Assembly: GCA_002403205.1 (NCBI GenBank)
Contig: DHHJ01000032.1
Span: 71,967-97,967, forward strand
DNA length: 26,001 nt
Source: Anaerolineaceae bacterium UBA4775
Lineage (GTDB): Bacteria; Chloroflexota; Anaerolineae; Anaerolineales; Anaerolineaceae
Reading direction: 5' to 3'
In this document: positions 1 through 7,159 of the stretch, piece after piece
Position numbering within the stretch: the stretch's first letter is position 1
Layout of the letters: each line of letters begins with the position of its first letter
Program-made: the position numbers and the translations under genes
The notes under the pieces: generated by a model
Database searches by the model: none
Told to the model about the DNA's origin: nothing
The model's input: only the letters and a program-made list of their open reading frames with translations

Positions 1-5
1 TCTTT

Positions 6-130
6 GTCATTGCGAGGAAGTCACGTAGTGACGACGAAGCAATCTCAACATCTGTCATTGGTACTGCGCAGCTACTCTTTTGTCATTGCGAGCGTAGCGA
101 CTTCGCAACGTCCGGGAAGGAAGCAATCTC
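6..130. repeat. Two interspersed palindromic repeat elements (6-46 and 81-130)
   Basis: The first copy starts GTCATTGCGAGGAAG, carries the small palindrome GTCAC-GTA-GTGAC, and ends GAAGCAATCTC. The second starts TGTCATTGCGAGCG and ends GGAAGCAATCTC with a longer centre. Between them (47-80) is a degenerate piece with TGTCATTGG and CTGCGCAGC. All share the ends that recur through the first 2.85 kb. I see no coding sequence in 1-431. Confidence 0.8.
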
Positions 131-391
131 CCCCTTTTTGTCATTGCGAGCGTAGCGAAGCAATCTCATGTTAACCCTTCATGTGAACCCAACCTTTAAT
201 CATTGCGAGCGGAACGACTGCGCAGCCTCCCGAAAGGAAGCAATCTCATTTTGTCATTGCGAGCAAAGCGAAGCAATCTCATGCTTAACCCTCACATGAA
301 CCCAACCCTTAATCATTGCAAGTGATGCGACTGCGCAGCGTCCTGAAAGTAAGCATTCTCATTTTGTCATTGCGAGCGTAGCGAAGCAATC

Positions 392-399
392 TCATGTTA
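392..399. repeat. Target-site duplication, left copy
   Basis: TCATGTTA directly precedes the left end of the insertion sequence and is repeated at 1735-1742 directly after its right end. Eight bp fits the 8-9 bp duplications typical of IS256-family elements. The 113-bp units 1 and 4 carry the unduplicated site. Confidence 0.88.
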
Positions 400-427
400 G
401 GTAGTGTCTAGAATCTTGTGTAAATGG
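400..427 (+). repeat. IS terminal inverted repeat, left
   Basis: It matches the reverse complement of 1707-1734 in the outer block GTGTC (404-408) and the inner block TTGTGTAAATGG (416-427), with mismatches between. The transposase gene ends 4 bp inside it, at 432. Confidence 0.85.
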
Positions 428-431
428 AATT

Positions 432-1670
432 TCAACGGGGCCACCGATCTTCGAAACGGATGGCTAACTGGTTGAGAATCAACGGCCAATTTCGGATGGG
501 GGCTGTCCATTTCTTGGTAATGTCCGTCGTGGCTAAGTATAGCAATTTTCGTACAGATTGTTCTGTTGGGAAAGACCCTTTATTCTTGATAACTTTCCTC
601 AGTTGTCTATGATACCCCTCCACGGTGTTGGTGGTATAGATCAAACGACGGATCTCTTGGGGGAACTCAAAGAAGGTTGAAAGATCTTCCCAGTTGTTTT
701 GCCAGGAGCGTATCGCGGCACCATATTTGCCACCCCAGGTCTCTTCCAGCTCGATCAGGTTTGCCTCTGCCTGTTCTTGTGTGGCAGCTTGGTAAATCTT
801 TTTGAGATCAGCCATGAAAGCCTTTCGGTCTTTCCAAACCACATACTTCAAACTATTGCGTATCTGGTGTATGATGCACCGCTGCACCCTGGTTTTAGGA
901 AACACAGCGTGAATGGCATCCTTGAAACCGGATAAACCATCAATGGCAGCCAGGAAAACATCCTGAACCCCACGATTTTGAAGATCGGTGATTACAGAGA
1001 GCCAAAAGTTAGCCCCTTCCGCTCCATCTCCGATCCAGTGCCCTAAAATCTCTCTGTGGCCGTCTAAATCAACGCCCAGGACGTTGTAAACCGCTACTGT
1101 GGCGATTTTACCATCCCTTTTGAGCTTGATATGGAGCGCATCCAGATAAACCATCGCATAAACTGGCGCCAATGGACGATTTTGCCAACTCTCTACCATT
1201 GGCCAGACCTTATCGGTTATGGCGCTAATGGTATCCGGTGAAACATCAATCCCATATAACTCTTCCAGCATGTCCTGGATGTCTCGCGTGGAGACACCCT
1301 TAGCATACATTGCAATGACTTTTAGCTCAATCTCATTGCTGTTCTTTTTCAATAGTGCTGATTGAAATTCACCATTCCGATCTCGAGGAACTTTGATTTC
1401 AGCATCCCCTCCAGATGTGCGCATCTTGCGTGTATAGTGACCATTACGACTGTTTCCTGAGTTACGCCCTTCTGCTTCGTATGGCTCATAGCCTAATTGT
1501 GAAGTTAGTTCTGCTTCCAGCATCTCTTCGATGGTTTTAGAAAAAAGCTTCGCAAAGATCCCATCTTTGCCATAAAAATCATCGATGGAGGTTGCCTTGC
1601 CCAGCTCTATGGCGACCTCTTCTGCGCTTGGCATGTGTTCTTGTATGTCTTTCTGTTCTTTTTTATTCAT
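432..1670 (-). CDS. IS256-family (Mutator-type) transposase
   Basis: This 412-residue protein is full length for IS256 transposases (about 400 aa). It catalyses cut-and-paste or copy-out transposition of the surrounding element. The presumed DDE triad is D177 (in YLDALH), D244 (in AAIDGLSGF) and E351 (in TTNTVEGYHRQLRK). The family's C-x2-H motif is C265/H268 (RCIIHQIRNS). The N-terminal part (about 45-140) holds the conserved ELTSQLGYEPYE segment and the GVSTRDI helix. The ATG at 1670 follows AAAGGA with suitable spacing. No frameshift or internal stop is seen, so it is probably active or was until recently. Confidence 0.95.
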   Translation of the reverse strand: MNKKEQKDIQEHMPSAEEVAIELGKATSIDDFYGKDGIFAKLFSKTIEEMLEAELTSQLGYEPYEAEGRNSGNSRNGHYTRKMRTSGGDAEIKVPRDRNGEFQSALLKKNSNEIELKVIAMYAKGVSTRDIQDMLEELYGIDVSPDTISAITDKVWPMVESWQNRPLAPVYAMVYLDALHIKLKRDGKIATVAVYNVLGVDLDGHREILGHWIGDGAEGANFWLSVITDLQNRGVQDVFLAAIDGLSGFKDAIHAVFPKTRVQRCIIHQIRNSLKYVVWKDRKAFMADLKKIYQAATQEQAEANLIELEETWGGKYGAAIRSWQNNWEDLSTFFEFPQEIRRLIYTTNTVEGYHRQLRKVIKNKGSFPTEQSVRKLLYLATTDITKKWTAPIRNWPLILNQLAIRFEDRWPR

Positions 1671-1706
1671 GGGTTTTTCCTTTCTTTTTCAGTCTATTAG
1701 GATAAC

Positions 1707-1734
1707 CCATTTACACAATTTATCCGACACCCTC
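1707..1734 (-). repeat. IS terminal inverted repeat, right
   Basis: Read on the minus strand it gives GAGGGTGTC followed by an inner TTGTGTAAATGG, matching the left end over 28 bp with several mismatches in the middle. It lies 36 bp upstream of the transposase start and probably overlaps its promoter region. Confidence 0.85.
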
Positions 1735-1742
1735 TCATGTTA
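1735..1742. repeat. Target-site duplication, right copy
   Basis: TCATGTTA, identical to 392-399. The following bases (1743 onward, AACCCTTCATG) resume the interrupted 113-bp unit without loss or gain. Confidence 0.88.
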
Positions 1743-1953
1743 ACCCTTCATGTGAACCCAACCTTTAATCATTGCGAGCGTAACGACTGCGCAGCCTCCC
1801 GAAAGGAAGCAATCTCATTTTGTCATTGCGAGCGTAGCGAAGCAATCTCATGTTAACCCTTCATGTGAACCCAACCTTTAATCATTGCGAGCGGGACGAC
1901 TGCGCAGCCTCCCGAAAGGAAGCATTCTCTGTTTTCTTTCATTAAGGGTATTA

Positions 1954-2244
1954 TCAAAGATCATCAAACAAATCCTTCCATTCAGGATTCATCTCATTGA
2001 TCAGATCAATTTTCTTCTGTCTTGAACCACCTTTAATATGCTTTTCCCTGTCAATTGCAGCGTATACATCACCTCCACACTCATAATACACGAGCTTTGT
2101 GATCCGGTATTTTGCAGTAAAAGAACTCCCTTTGCCGGTTTTATGTTCAATGACTCGCCGATGCAAGTCATTGGTTACACCTGTATAGAGCACACCATTG
2201 CGGTGATTGGTCATAATATAGACGTAGTAAGTATGAATATTCAT
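1954..2244 (-). CDS. Small GIY-YIG domain nuclease (UPF0213-like)
   Basis: This is a 96-residue single-domain GIY-YIG protein. The GIY-equivalent strand is YYVYI (6-10) and the YIG-equivalent is YTG (20-22), followed by R29/R30, H34 and a candidate catalytic E67 (AAIDREKHIK), with N86 late in the domain. Family members cut DNA; stand-alone versions mostly have no assigned function. The reading frame stays open upstream to 2319, but that extension translates a copy of the TCATTGCGAG repeat and begins at TTG, so it is unlikely to be real. ATG 2244 begins just before the domain, though no strong ribosome site precedes it; ATG 2280 is an alternative. The gene sits between the two repeat arrays. 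Confidence 0.85.
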   Translation of the reverse strand: MNIHTYYVYIMTNHRNGVLYTGVTNDLHRRVIEHKTGKGSSFTAKYRITKLVYYECGGDVYAAIDREKHIKGGSRQKKIDLINEMNPEWKDLFDDL

Positions 2245-2291
2245 TTTACGTATTTGTTTCCGGATTGATTTCTGCTCCATTATAATCTGTA

Positions 2292-2852
2292 GATTGCTTC
2301 GCTGCGCTCGCAATGACAAGATTAGACGAACAATGGCAAATTTACCTTGTCATTGCGAGGATGTTACGTAGTGACAACAAACCAAACCTCCTTGTCATTG
2401 CGAGGAAGTCACACAGTGACGACAACTGCGCAGTGTTCCGAAAGGAAGAAACCTAAGGCTCGTCATTTGGATTGCTTCGCTGCGCTCGCAATGACAAGAT
2501 TAGACGAACAATGGCAAATTTACCTTGTCATTGCGAGGATGTTACGTAGTGACAACAAACCAAACCTCCTTGTCGTTGCGAGGAAGTCACACAGTGACGA
2601 CGACTGCACAGCGTCCTGAAAGGAAGAAACCTAAGGCTCGTCATTTGGATTGCTTCGCTGCGCTCGCAATGACAAGGAAAACTAATAAGATCAAGTTCCC
2701 TTTGCCATTGCGAGGAAGTCACGCATTGACACAAACCAAATTTCTTTGTCATTGCGAGGAAGTCACACAGTGACGACGACTGCGCAGCGTCCTGAAAGGA
2801 AGCAATCTCTGTCTACCTTTTGAGATTGCTTCGCTGCGCTCGCAATGACAAG
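2292..2852. repeat. 178-bp higher-order tandem repeat, three units plus a partial one
   Basis: Units start at the motif GATTGCTTCGCTGCGCTCGC at 2292, 2470, 2648 and 2824. Units 1 and 2 are both 178 bp and differ at only about six positions. Unit 3 is 176 bp with a diverged centre, and the fourth start is truncated by about 2852. Each unit combines an inverted short element, one or two elements with GTCAC-NNN-GTGAC-type palindromes, and a long element with a CTGCGCAG-like centre. Open frames across this stretch are translations of the repeat and are not called. Confidence 0.9.
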
Positions 2853-3024
2853 ATTAATAACAGTGGACAAAACTCCATTGTCTTTGCTCGTTGTTGTTTG
2901 GTCAAGTGGATTCCCACAGGACCGCACCAAACCTACGCCATATCCCTTTATCCTTCTACAACCTCAAACCAGCACATGATCCCCATGTTATCATTAACCT
3001 CATCACCATCAAAAAGAGGCTGCT
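2853..3024. other. Intergenic leader of the DUF1295 gene
   Basis: This 172-bp stretch follows the repeat array and ends with AGAGG, a good ribosome site five bases before the ATG at 3025. I see no convincing -35/-10 pair, hairpin or small gene in it. Confidence 0.4.
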
Positions 3025-3906
3025 ATGAAAAAATCACTTGGCAATATCCTTGGGATCCTCCTTGCTACTGCGGTTGGTGCAGGCATCGCCTTTGCTGGCA
3101 GCCAGGGCAGCGTCCAGGTCGGTGGCCTGCCCCTGTTCGCCCTGCTGGTCATCGTTGCCTACGCAGTCCAATGGGCGGCCTTCGTCATTGCCTACCTCCA
3201 AAAAAGCGAGCGCTTCTTTGACCTTACCGGCAGCCTGACCTACATCACCCTGGCCACAGGGGCTGCGCTGCTGATTCCCCGGATTGACCGCCGGACGGTT
3301 CTTCTGCTGGCCATGGTGGTCATTTGGGCCACCCGCCTGGGCACCTTCTTGTTTGGGCGTGTCCTTAAACAGGGCAAGGACGACCGCTTCGACGAGATCA
3401 AAGTCTCCTTCACCCCATTCCTGCTCACCTGGACGCTGCAGGGCTTGTGGGTCACCTTCACAGCGGCGGCAGCCCTGGCAGCCATCACCTCGACCAACCA
3501 GCGAGCGTTGGGCTGGCCGGCCTTGGTTGGCTTTTTGATGTGGGCCTTTGGCTACTTCTTCGAGCTGATCGCTGATGTGCAAAAAAGCGCCTTCAAAGCC
3601 AACCCCGAAAATGATGCCACCTTCATCCGCACAGGATTATGGGCCTGGTCGCGTCATCCCAACTACTTCGGCGAGATCGTGCTGTGGCTCGGCGTGGCCA
3701 TCGTGGCCTTCCCCGCCCTGCAGGGCTGGGCGCTGCTGACACTGATCTCCCCCCTGTGGGTCATCATCCAGCTTACCCTGATCAGCGGCATCCCCATGCT
3801 GGAGAAAAAAGCCGACCAGAAATGGGGTAGCCAGCCAGACTACGAAGCCTATAAAGCGGCCACGCCCGTGCTGATCCCCTGTCTGCTGAAAAAGCGAGCA
3901 AAATAA
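3025..3906 (+). CDS. DUF1295 / steroid 5-alpha-reductase-like integral membrane protein
   Basis: This 293-residue polytopic membrane protein has about seven or eight hydrophobic segments, starting near residues 7-25, 36-58, 69-85, 92-110, 130-155, 163-182, 213-240 and 240-258. Family signatures are FFDLTGS (64-70), RFDEIK (121-126), FFELIADVQKSAFK (178-191), and the strongest, WSRHPNYFGE (208-217), followed by a Lys/Tyr-rich tail. The last block is shared with steroid 5-alpha-reductases and isoprenylcysteine methyltransferases, where it helps bind the cofactor. A lipid- or isoprenoid-modifying role at the membrane is inferred; the substrate is unknown. AGAGG precedes the ATG. The length fits the family. 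Confidence 0.88.
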   Translation: MKKSLGNILGILLATAVGAGIAFAGSQGSVQVGGLPLFALLVIVAYAVQWAAFVIAYLQKSERFFDLTGSLTYITLATGAALLIPRIDRRTVLLLAMVVIWATRLGTFLFGRVLKQGKDDRFDEIKVSFTPFLLTWTLQGLWVTFTAAAALAAITSTNQRALGWPALVGFLMWAFGYFFELIADVQKSAFKANPENDATFIRTGLWAWSRHPNYFGEIVLWLGVAIVAFPALQGWALLTLISPLWVIIQLTLISGIPMLEKKADQKWGSQPDYEAYKAATPVLIPCLLKKRAK

Positions 3907-4219
3907 ATGCAAGCTGGTAAACAGAAGTCCGGTGCGACACGAAACCCGCCTGGAAGAGGTATAACGAAAAACCAAGCTGGATCATGATGCAAATCTGCGG
4001 GTGTCCCAGTCACTGTCAATTCTATTTATTGATGAGTCATTGCCTGACCAATATTGCACGATACTGGCATAATTGGTAGGACCGCGTCCCCGCATCCTCG
4101 CTCCTTATCACACCTTCAAACATACACCATCGAATAACCCTGTCTTTAGGCAATCTGTAGTAAAATTCTCCTGTTCCTCAAACAGCCCTATCAATGATTG
4201 CGCAAACCTTGCTAACACT
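3907..4219. other. 313-bp intergenic region, no gene seen
   Basis: There is no credible short gene and no clear terminator after the membrane enzyme. A possible extended -10 element (TGGCATAAT, 4065-4073) lacks a convincing -35 box. The frame of the following lipoprotein is open back to 4073, but that part has no protein-like character. Confidence 0.35.
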
Positions 4220-5002
4220 ATGAAAATAAAGCCAAGCCATTACCTTTTTTACCTGATCGCAGGGACCCTGCCTTTCTTTTTGTCTGCCTGTAAGATGCCT
4301 GGTCCATCTTTACAAACAACAGATGTTCCAGGGGCAATCCCAGTGCCTACAGAAAGCGCCACCTCGCTGCCCTCACCAACGGAGACCGCCACCCAAACCA
4401 ATACGCCCTCCCCCACAGCAGAAAATACCTCCACGGCTACCATCACACCCACACCCACGCCGACACAGTTCTTCGGTTTTGAGAATGCCTGGATTTACGA
4501 ATCCTACGCAGATTATTCGGGAACTACCTTTACTTTTATTGTTCCGGGTGTGGTTTCGCCCTATTTCGGCACAGTCGATGGGTATGACCTGACCTGTGAA
4601 CCAGACCCAAACCTTGATGATCGGTTGAATTGCCGCTCAGAGCAGAATTTGTTTGGATCAAACTTAAAAGCCTTTGAATTTTTTGCCGACGCAGATCTCT
4701 CCTTCTTGGTCCACGCAGGGACGTTCGCGACCTATCTCGTTTACGCCCCGACCGCACCAACACAGGATGGCTTGATCTGGCCCAGGGCTATTTTCACCCA
4801 ATCTGATATTTACTGGGGCACAACCCCGCCTGGCTGTACAACTCGCGGGGTGGATCTTACATGCGAAATCGAATACCGCCGATATGACGATGGGTCCTGC
4901 CTGGTGGGCATGAGTTGTTATGATTCCTGCGGATATTACTATTCGGTGGATACCATTAAAGACAAATCTGGCGAGTGGATTGGAACTGGACCTTGTTGGT
5001 AA
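4220..5002 (+). CDS. Lipoprotein with a Thr/Pro-rich linker and a Cys-rich outer domain, function unknown
   Basis: A 260-residue lipoprotein. An N-terminal Lys-containing segment and a hydrophobic stretch (8-21) end in the lipobox LSAC with C24 as the lipidated residue. A low-complexity Ser/Thr/Pro linker follows (about 40-82, ending in repeated TP). This layout is common in surface lipoproteins of Anaerolineae. The remaining ~175 residues hold eight cysteines, including a cluster near the C-terminus (SCLVGMSCYDSC), consistent with disulfides outside the cytoplasm. I do not recognise the domain. The start at 4220 is set by the signal peptide; there is no strong ribosome site. Confidence 0.75.
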   Translation: MKIKPSHYLFYLIAGTLPFFLSACKMPGPSLQTTDVPGAIPVPTESATSLPSPTETATQTNTPSPTAENTSTATITPTPTPTQFFGFENAWIYESYADYSGTTFTFIVPGVVSPYFGTVDGYDLTCEPDPNLDDRLNCRSEQNLFGSNLKAFEFFADADLSFLVHAGTFATYLVYAPTAPTQDGLIWPRAIFTQSDIYWGTTPPGCTTRGVDLTCEIEYRRYDDGSCLVGMSCYDSCGYYYSVDTIKDKSGEWIGTGPCW

Positions 5003-5154
5003 AAATAAAACATAATAAGCAGATGCATTCACGGTTTACTTTACAAGGTAATTCAATATTTATATAAACCCAACGATTATCGATTAACCACGAATGTTCA
5101 ATGACCAGTTTTAACTGAGTAGGCGTCTCGCTCACAATTATGGAATGTTCATTG
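5003..5154. other. Intergenic region, nothing recognised
   Basis: A 152-bp AT-richer spacer between the lipoprotein stop and the degraded reading frame. No hairpin with a T-tract and no clear promoter pair were found. Confidence 0.3.
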
Positions 5155-5443
5155 ATGAAGAAGTCAATGTTATCCCTACTGGTGTTGTTTCTAATGACCC
5201 GTTGTATCCAAGCAGCCCAGCCAATGGAGACAAGCATACCACCAGAGCTTCTCCCTCCAATGTTCAAAACGATGTGGATGAATTAATCGTTGCTGAGGGG
5301 CATCAAAATTATTGGGGAGTGATGAATCCGAAAATCCCACCTTTGGTGAAGTAGCGTGGAATGCTCCTGACCAATTAGCTTTATTTGATGAAGATAACCA
5401 GCCATGGGTGTATAGTTTTACAACAGATCAACTGATGCCGTAA
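5155..5443 (+). pseudogene. Probable frameshifted remnant of a small secreted or lipoprotein gene
   Basis: Protein-like sequence runs through all three plus frames in turn. Frame one (5155-5286) starts MKKSMLSLLVLFLMTRC, a signal-peptide-like segment with an imperfect lipobox, and stops after 43 residues. A second frame takes over (about 5260-5354, with DVDELIVAEG and NYWGV). A third (about 5297-5443) carries FGEVAWNAPDQLALFDEDN and ends at TAA 5441. The pieces join naturally if two small indels are assumed. The family is not recognised. It may be a decayed neighbour of the intact lipoprotein upstream; assembly error or chance frames are the alternatives. Confidence 0.45.
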
Positions 5444-5560
5444 TCGTGGCTTGACCACACAAGGATCACCACCCACAAGCGACAAGCACGCCGATCAGCG
5501 ATAAAATACCCGAAGCCCAACAGTGGGATGCGCTTTTTCCTTCTTCCTACCAGCCACCCA

Positions 5561-7159
5561 CTACCCGCTTCTCCTCACCCTGCTCACCAGCACCCCTATC
5601 ATCCCCCGTAGCTCAGGCATCTTCAAAACCCACATCAGCCCAACATAGGCAGCCAGACCCGCCGCCAGTGCACCAAACAACTCCACAACCAGCGGACCAC
5701 CCCCCAGCAGCCAGCGCGCCCCGATCACAGCCGCTGCCATCAAGGCCGTCCCCGCAACACTGACCCCCACGCCCCGCCACACATAGCTCCCCTCCAGGCC
5801 GTTCAGTTTTCTGCGGATCAGGAACACCAGCGCGATGCTCTCCAAACCAGTCGCCAGGGAATTGGCCAGTGCCAACCCACCGTGCGGCATCCACCCGATG
5901 CGTGCAAACCAGGCTGAAAATGCCAAGCTTAGAACGATGTTCAAGCCCATTGTGATCACCCCCACGGTGACGGGTGTGCGCGTGTCGTGCAGGGCGTAAA
6001 ACGCCCGGCTGAGGATCTCCACCAAGGCATGCCCGACCAGGCCGGCCGCATACCACAGCAACGCCCAGGCCACCAGTTCCGTCGATCGGGCGGTGAACTC
6101 GCCCCGCTGATAGAGCACCTCCACCAGGGGATAGCGCAGCAGGATCAGCCCCACCCCAGCCGGCAACGATAGCAAAATGATCGCCCGCAGCGTGGAGGCC
6201 AGCGACCGGCGCATCTCGTCGCGTTTGCCCAGTGCCACCTGGGCGGAGAAGGTAGGCAGCGAAGCAATCGCCGCGGACTGCGCCACCGCCATTTGCGGCA
6301 TCAGCATCAGGCTAAAGGCCAGGGTGATGGCCGAGACGCTGCCCTCTGGCTGCCCCAGGGCGATGATCGTGTTGACGATGAAGTTCATCTGCACCACAGC
6401 CACCCCCAGCAGACGCGGGCCCATCAAGCGGAACACCTCCAGCACAGCACGGTCCCGCAAGCCCAGGTAGGCATGGTAAGCCCTGGCAGGCAAGCGCCAC
6501 AGGACGGGGAGTTTGACAACCAGGTGCAAGAACGCCCCGATCACCACGCCTACAGCCAGGCGTTGGATGCCCCACACCTCAGGCAGGAACAGCGTCCCCC
6601 CGATCATGCCCAGGGAGTACATTGCTGGCGCAATCGAAGCGATCAGGAAGTTCTGATGGGCATTCAGGATACCCATCACCAGGCCGCTGATGCCAAACAG
6701 GATCACTGAAGGCAGCATGATGCGGAACAACTGCACCGTTAAGATCTCCTGCACCGGGTCTGACCCTGGCACCAGCAGGAACAGCCCATCGCGCACGATT
6801 TGCGGCGCAAACACCCACGCCAAGCCGCTGATCACAACTAGCGCCAGGAACACCAGGTTGAGCACACCCGAAGCCAACCGCCAGGCGCCTTCCCGGTCTT
6901 CCTTTGCCAGAAAGCTCGTGAACATCGGGATGAAGGCCGAGCCCAGGGCACCCCCCGCCACCAGGTTGAACAGCAGCTCAACGATGCGATTGGCTGCGTT
7001 GAAGGAATCAAATTCGGCCGAGGTGCCGAAGGCGCGCGTGATCACGATCCCGCGGGCCAGGCCAACCAGGTTGCTGATGATGAATGCAGCCATCACCGTG
7101 CCGGCTGCGCGTGCGATCTGCTGGTTGGCCGTTCTTGGTGGTTTGATTGGGCCGTTCAC
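5561..7159 (-). CDS. murJ: MurJ-family lipid II flippase
   Basis: This 532-residue protein belongs to the MOP/MVF superfamily and has about 14 predicted membrane helices along its length. MurJ moves the lipid-linked peptidoglycan precursor lipid II across the cytoplasmic membrane. Family features include the N-terminal ISNLVGLARGIVITRAFG (about 28-45), the GGALGSAFIPMF segment (about 69-80) with the RFA-type loop replaced by EFDSFNAANR, and later HDTRTPV and ALANSL blocks. It starts at GTG, whose first bases overlap the stop of the upstream mazG gene (GTGA), so the two are translationally coupled. Chloroflexota often have thin or unusual walls, so the flipped lipid could be a related undecaprenyl-linked precursor. 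No clear terminator is visible downstream (5444-5560). Confidence 0.92.
   Translation of the reverse strand: MNGPIKPPRTANQQIARAAGTVMAAFIISNLVGLARGIVITRAFGTSAEFDSFNAANRIVELLFNLVAGGALGSAFIPMFTSFLAKEDREGAWRLASGVLNLVFLALVVISGLAWVFAPQIVRDGLFLLVPGSDPVQEILTVQLFRIMLPSVILFGISGLVMGILNAHQNFLIASIAPAMYSLGMIGGTLFLPEVWGIQRLAVGVVIGAFLHLVVKLPVLWRLPARAYHAYLGLRDRAVLEVFRLMGPRLLGVAVVQMNFIVNTIIALGQPEGSVSAITLAFSLMLMPQMAVAQSAAIASLPTFSAQVALGKRDEMRRSLASTLRAIILLSLPAGVGLILLRYPLVEVLYQRGEFTARSTELVAWALLWYAAGLVGHALVEILSRAFYALHDTRTPVTVGVITMGLNIVLSLAFSAWFARIGWMPHGGLALANSLATGLESIALVFLIRRKLNGLEGSYVWRGVGVSVAGTALMAAAVIGARWLLGGGPLVVELFGALAAGLAAYVGLMWVLKMPELRGMIGVLVSRVRRSG

Larger units (their letters stand above)
400..1734 (-). 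mobile_element. IS256-family insertion sequence, complete (1335 bp)
   Basis: The element is bounded by imperfect 28-bp terminal inverted repeats (400-427 and 1707-1734) and by an 8-bp target duplication (TCATGTTA). It carries one intact transposase gene on the minus strand that fills nearly all of it. It lies inside the third unit of the 113-bp array. The intact transposase, recognisable ends and perfect target duplication suggest a fairly recent insertion, after the array had formed. The family assignment rests on the transposase's catalytic motifs. Confidence 0.93.
136..1930. repeat. 113-bp higher-order tandem repeat, four units, third split by an IS
   Basis: Units are 136-248, 249-361, 362-399 joined to 1743-1817, and 1818-1930. 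Each unit holds a short element (TCATTGCGAGCGTAGCGAAG...), a linker containing CATGTGAACCCAACC, and a long element with GACTGCGCAGCCTCCCGAAAGG in its centre. Units 1, 3 and 4 are nearly identical, whereas unit 2 has diverged in both elements and the linker. Unit 3 regains exactly 113 bp (38 + 75) when the inserted element and one target duplication are removed. There are no variable spacers between identical repeats, so this is not a CRISPR array. Confidence 0.92.

Noticed and set aside
136..1930. CRISPR array
   Set aside because: The units repeat as whole 113-bp blocks with near-identical linkers, have no unique spacers, and no cas genes are present.
2347..2773. Overlapping open frames in the 178-bp array on both strands
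   Set aside because: They translate the repeat itself (recurring SLRG/HCERSEA-like peptides) and have no ribosome sites or family features.
4065..4073. Promoter for the lipoprotein at TGGCATAAT
   Set aside because: There is no acceptable -35 box, and it lies about 150 bases from the start.
5444..5560. Intrinsic terminator after murJ
   Set aside because: A weak CCCA/TGGG stem followed by CTTCGGGTATTTT is present on the minus strand, but stem and T-run are too poor and too far apart to call.
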